Positions 39,901 to 45,900 of a DNA stretch of 64,000 nt are shown here, one piece after another (within the stretch, counting starts at the first letter, position 1; each line of letters starts with the position of its first letter). A program made the translations under genes and the position numbers. Source of the stretch: Pseudomonadota bacterium (GTDB taxonomy: Bacteria > Pseudomonadota > Alphaproteobacteria > Rhizobiales > Xanthobacteraceae); assembly GCA_023404705.1 (NCBI GenBank), contig JAEYAU010000021.1:31383-95382 (forward strand), given 5' to 3'. The notes beneath the pieces were generated by a model. The model did no database searches. It saw nothing but the letters and a program-made list of their open reading frames with translations, and was not told where the DNA came from.

Positions 39901-42900
39901 ACGTGCTGCGCGGCCGTGGCGGCGGCGACAATCTGATCGGTGGCGGCGGCAACGACACGTTCCACCTCGGCTCCGACCTAACCTTCACGGGCTCGCGCAC
40001 CTTCCTGCTCGGCGACGGCACCACGCGCAGCATCAATCTCGTGAACCTCGCCGGCACGCAGGACCCGGTGCAGGGCGGCAGCGGCACCGACACCATCGTG
40101 CTCGACAAGGGCGCGGCGGCCGGCTTCATCCACGACACCGTCATGGCGCCTGGCTACATCAGCGGCGTCGAGGCGATCATCGGCACCTCGGGCGACGATG
40201 CCATCATGGTGGCGTCGGCCTACACGAGTGACGCGGTCGGCGGCGGCATCACCATCGAGGGGAATGGCGGCAACGACTATCTGGGCGGCGGCGCCGGCAA
40301 CGATCTGCTGCGCGGCGGCACGGGCAATGACGTGCTCTCCGGCCTCGGCGGCGTCGACCAGCTCGAAGGCGGCGCCGGCAATGACGAGCTCTGGGGCGGC
40401 GCGGGCGAGGACATCCTCATCGGCGGCGCTGGCGTGGACAGCACGGCCGACCGGCTGATCGGCAATGCCAATGACGACACGCTGTTCGGCAACGAGACCG
40501 ACCTCACAGTTGCGGCCAACAAGTTCGCACAGTCCGGCGAGAGCGATGTCGCGGCTTACAGCGGCAACGCCTCCGACTATTCGGTGATCTGGAACACCAG
40601 CCTGCAGGCCTGGCAGGTCACCCGCACCACGGCGGGCGGCGAGGGGCTCAACAGCAAGGACACGCTGTACGGCGTCGAAGGCATCGACTTCGGCGGCAAC
40701 GGCTCGGTCGACCTCGACCTCACACTGCCGGTGCAGCTGCTGACCAGCGGCGGCAATTTGCTCGGCACCTACACGACGATCCAGGCGGCCGTCGATGCGG
40801 CCGGCGCGCTGCCGGGCTTCCTCACCATCCGCGTGGCCGACGGCACCTACAACGAGAACGTCGTCATCGACCGCGGCAATCTCACCCTCGAGTCGATGAA
40901 CGGCCGCGACAACACCTTCATTACCGGCATCGCCAATCACGGCGAGAACGCCACCATCACGGTGCAGGGCGGTCTCGACAATGTGAGGATCGGCACCAGC
41001 GGCAAGGGCTTCACGATCACGGGCTTCGACAACGGCAACCCGGGAATCGAGAATGCCGCGGTCTATGTGCTCTACTCCGATAGTTCGAACCCGACCGACA
41101 ACTTCGAGCTCCGCAGCAACAATATCGTCGCCAATGGCGACCTCGGCCTGCTGTCCGACTGGAACGCCGCCGTCACCGACGCGGTGATCGCCGGCAATAT
41201 CTTCTCGGGCCAGACCTTCGTCGGATCGGTCCCGGGTGGCCCCGGCGACCAGTTCACCGTGCCGAACATGCCGCGCCAGCTCGTCGCCTTCGGGCAGGGC
41301 TCCGACCCGCTGACGAACCAGGCGTCGAACATCCTGTTCCACGACAACCAGGTCACCGGCCGTGCGGGTGGTCTGAATTCCAACGGCGACGAGCAGGGCA
41401 ACACCCTCGTCACCATCGACGCCGCCAATTCGACCGTGTCGAGCACGCTGTTCACTGGCTTCACGAATGGCAGCTCCTATGCGCTGCGCATGCGCGGCCC
41501 GGGCAGCAGCGTGCAGAACAGCCGCGTCGACCACGACGACAACAACAGCGACACGCTGGGCTTCTTCATCGACAATCACGGCGTGCCCGGCTCGCTCGGC
41601 TATGCGGGCAACCACGTCGACGGCGCCGGCGCGAACGAGACGCTGTTCGGCACGCCCGGCAACGACGGCATGACGGGCGATGTCGGCAACGACATCATCG
41701 TCGGCCTGCAGGGCAACGACACGATCAACGGCCAGGCCGGCGACGACATCATCGTCTACAATCCGGGTAACGGCGCCGGCATCATCGGCGACGGCAACGA
41801 TACCGTCGACGGCGGCGGCCATGTCCTCGGCGACACCCTGAAGGTCACGCGCCTGGCGTCGCTGCAGAACCGCTACGACATCACGGCGAACGGCTCGGGC
41901 TTCACGTTCGGCGTGGATCACAACTTCAACGGCTCGCCCGAAGAGCTCGTGACGGTCACCACCGTCGAGAAGATCGACATCGACCTCAAGGGCAACGAGC
42001 AGGTCGTCGTCACCGGGAATCTGTCCGGCGTCTCCTCGATCGACATCGAGGGCGATGCGAACGGCCAGAGCGTCTTCCTGTTCGGCCTCGCCTCGGCCAC
42101 GGCCGTCACCGGCACCCTGCTCGCCGGCAATGACGAGGTCTATGGCGGCTCGCACGCGACCGGCGCCGTGATCGACGGCGGCAACGATACCGACACGCTC
42201 AACTACATCCTCGCCAATGGCCCCGTGGCCATCAATCTGCAGGCCGGCACCGTCACCCGCAACGGCGGCGTCGTCGACCAGATGACCAACTTCGAGAACG
42301 CGGTCGGCTCCAGCTTCGCGGACGTGCTGCGCGGCACCAGCGGCGCCAACACGCTCAGCGGCGATGCCGGCAATGACCTGTTCGTCTGGAACGTGCTGGA
42401 CGGCGTCGACACGGTCGCGGGCGGCGCGGACAGCGACACGCTGCGCATCGTCTCGACCGGCACCACCAGCGCGGCCTTCCAGCTCCAGGGCAACAGCACC
42501 AGCTTCCAGGTGCTGACCACCGGCGCGCCGGTGCTGATGCTGCAGGCGACCAGCGTCGAGACGATCGAGGTCAGCTTCCAGACCAGTCACTCGAACGAGC
42601 TGTTCGGCTTCGGCGCCACCGATGCGCCGAAGCTGCTCGCCTACGGCACGGCCGCGGACGGCACCGCGCTCGGGCTCGGCAACAGCCAGGACCGCTTCTT
42701 CGCCGGCGCTTCGCTCGTCACCGACGAGATCGACGCCCGCGACGGCAACGACTTCGCGATCTACACACCGGCCTCCAATGCCACCGGCGGCTCGGGCGTG
42801 CAGATCAACCTCGACACGACCTCCTACACGGACGGCACCGTCACGATCGCGGCCAACACCGCGCAGTTCCAGCTGCCGAGCCAGGGCAGCACCTGGTTCA

Positions 42901-45900
42901 CCGATCGCCTCTACAACTTCGAGAACGCGGAAGGCGGCGGCGGCAACGATTACCTGGTCGGCACCTCCGGCACGAACGACCTGCGCGGCTTCGAGGGCAA
43001 CGACACGCTGGTCGGCCGCGGCGGCAACGACACGCTGTTCGGCGGTGACGGCAACGACACCATCCTCGAGACCGTCGGCGACGGCCAGGACGTCGTCAAT
43101 GGCGGCGCCGAGACCACGGCCGACCTGTACGACCTGACCGGCACCGGTGCGGACGAGAACTTCTTCATCGAGATCCCGTCCGAGTACACGACGCGCACCG
43201 GTAACGCGTATGCGGGCTCCGCCGAGATCCTGGTCTCCACTGGCACCAACATCGAGGCCGAGCTCACCGAGATCGAGGACATCGTCATCCACGGCGGTGG
43301 CGGCGCCGACAGCCTGACGGTGTCGGGCAGCTTCACGGGCACGTCGCTGCTCACCTCGACGATCCGCTTCGACGGCGGCGAGGGCAACGACACGATTGAC
43401 GTCTCGGACCGCACGTCACCGCACCGTGTGGTCGCGGAGGGCGGCAACGGCAACGACACCGCGATCCTGGGCTTCGCCTCGACGGATCCCGCGACCTACA
43501 CCGACATCATTGAGAACGGCAACCTGATCGGCGTGTCGATCACCCGCAACGGCGTGACCGACGAGTATCGCGGCTTCGAGAGCTTCCAGTTCACGAACAA
43601 GACCGTGACGCTGCCGGAGCTTCTCAATGATGCGCCGGTGATCACTTCGGGTCCTGCCGCGGCCGCTGGAGCCGTGAGCGAGTCCGGCGATCTCGTTGGC
43701 ATCATCGAGGCCGGCAATGGTGGCGAGCTGCGGCTGGATAACCAGCTTGCGGAAGCGGTCGTGCCCGGCGTCGCCGCGGCGGCGTTGGCCAATCCGAATT
43801 CGTTCTCCGGCTTCGTCACCGGGCTGCAGACGCTCGTTGGAGTGGACCGCGGCACCGCAATCGCGATGCTCTGGGACAACTTCGACAATGCCTATGTGGC
43901 GGGTGGTCCGAACCAGGCCGCCCTGAACGAGGGCTTCGTACGTCTCGGCATCGAGTACGCGAACTATCTGCAGAACGGCGGCACGCCGGTGGCCATGCCG
44001 CTGATCGACGTGACCGCGAAGTACACGGCGGATGGCGGCGACTCGGGCACCAATCCGGATCGCATGCAGTCGCTCCACGACAACCTGCTGGGCAACCTGA
44101 GCCTGGCGTCGCTCGAGCAGCGCTTCGGTGCCGGTTCGGCGCTGACCACCGCCTATGTTGGGCTGATTGCCGGCGTCAATCCGGAGCTGCTGACGCGGCC
44201 CTATTACAGCGGCAACGAAGGCGCGTCCGACGCCGCCGTCCGTGCCTGGGATCGGGACAATGGCTACGTGCCGGATACATTCGGGCAGCTCAGCGCGAGC
44301 GATCCCGATGCCGGCGCGGTGCTCACCTGGTCTGGCAGCGGCAGCGGCATCTACGGCACCTTCGCCATCGATGCCACGACGGGCTTCTGGACCTACCAGC
44401 TCGACGACACCCGTCCACAGACCCAGGCGATCGCCCAGGGTCAGACCGTCTCCGAGACCTTCACGGCGACCGTGACCGATCAGTACGGCGCGAGCGCGCA
44501 GCAGCTCGTGACCATCACGATCGGCGGCCGCGATGATGCGCCCTCCGTCACTGCCATCACACGCGCGGTCGACGAGGACGGACCCGCGCTCAGCGTCAAT
44601 CTGTTGACGGATGCTGCTGCCAGCGACGTGGACGCCAGTCCGCTCGCGGTTTCGCTCCTGCCATCGTCGATCACGACGGACGACGGCCGCGTTCTGCAGC
44701 TCGGCACGCACTACACCGCCGCCGGCGGGATCTTCGAGCTGACGGCGGCGGGCTTCGCCTTGTTCAATGACCTGGACACGGCCGAGAACGATTCATTCGT
44801 GCTCAACTACCGGATCAGTAACGGCCTGATATCGACGCCGAACACGCTTTCGGTCACCGTGAACGGTGCCGCCGACGCGCCGTCCTTCGTCGCGCACAAC
44901 GACAGCTTCCTGGCGGGCGACGGCCGCCTCGATGCGATCGTGACCGGAGGCGGCTTCGCGCTCCAATTCGTGAACAGCGGCGGCACGCTGGTGCAGACGA
45001 ACCAGTTCAGCCTCGGCTCGAACCTCTACGATGCGGGCCTCGGCGATTTCAACGGCGATGGCGACGTCGACGTTCTCGTGCCCAGCCACAACACCTTTGG
45101 CGAGGGGTTTGTCTACACCAACAACGGCAACGGTGCGCTTTCGCTGTCGATCATCGGCGGGGGCACGGACTCGGCCGGCATCGCGGTCGGCGATCTGAAC
45201 GGCGACGGACGCGCGGATGTCGTCGAGGCTGCCCGGTTCGGGACGGGGCACCGCGTCTTCTTCGGAACTCCGTCGGGCATGCCCGTGCTGGCGAGCACAT
45301 TGTCGTCGGCGTCTCATGGCCTGGAAGTGGCTCTCGGCGACGTCGATGAAGACGGTGATCTGGACGCAGTGATCGCCGGCTTCGGCACCCCGTCCGAAGT
45401 CTGGCTGAACGACGGCGCCGGTGTCTTCACGCTGAGGAACGGTCAAAGCCTGCCACTGGCTTCGTACCACGACGTGGAGCTCGCCGATCTTGATCGCGAC
45501 GGACACCTGGATGCCATCTTCGGCAATCTCGGCGGCGGCCTCCTGATCGCCTATGGCACCGGCAACGGCACCTTCGGTGCGCGCTCGACCAATCTCGCGA
45601 TCGGGTCGGTGGTGGATGCAGACGTCGGCGATTTGAATGGCGACGGTCGGATCGACATCTTCACGTCCGCCAACGGCCAGAACCTTGTCATGTTCAACGA
45701 CGGCGTGGTCGGCGGATTCGCCACGTTCGTGGGCGTCAACGTCGGCGGTCCGGGCGGCGCCTACGCGCTCGAGCTGGGCGACATCAACGGCGATGGTCGT
45801 CTCGATGCTGTCACGACGGCCATCGGGCGGACCTGGGTCGGCCTGAACAGTGGCTTCGGCACTTTCCCCAGCTGGGATCAGGCTTCTGGCGTCACGGGGG

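Noticed and set aside
32205..43292. Further long minus-strand frames (2586 and 1104 codons) opposite adhesin 2
   Set aside because: Same antisense effect as above; repetition in these frames only mirrors the T1SS-143, RTX and beta-helix repeats on the other strand.
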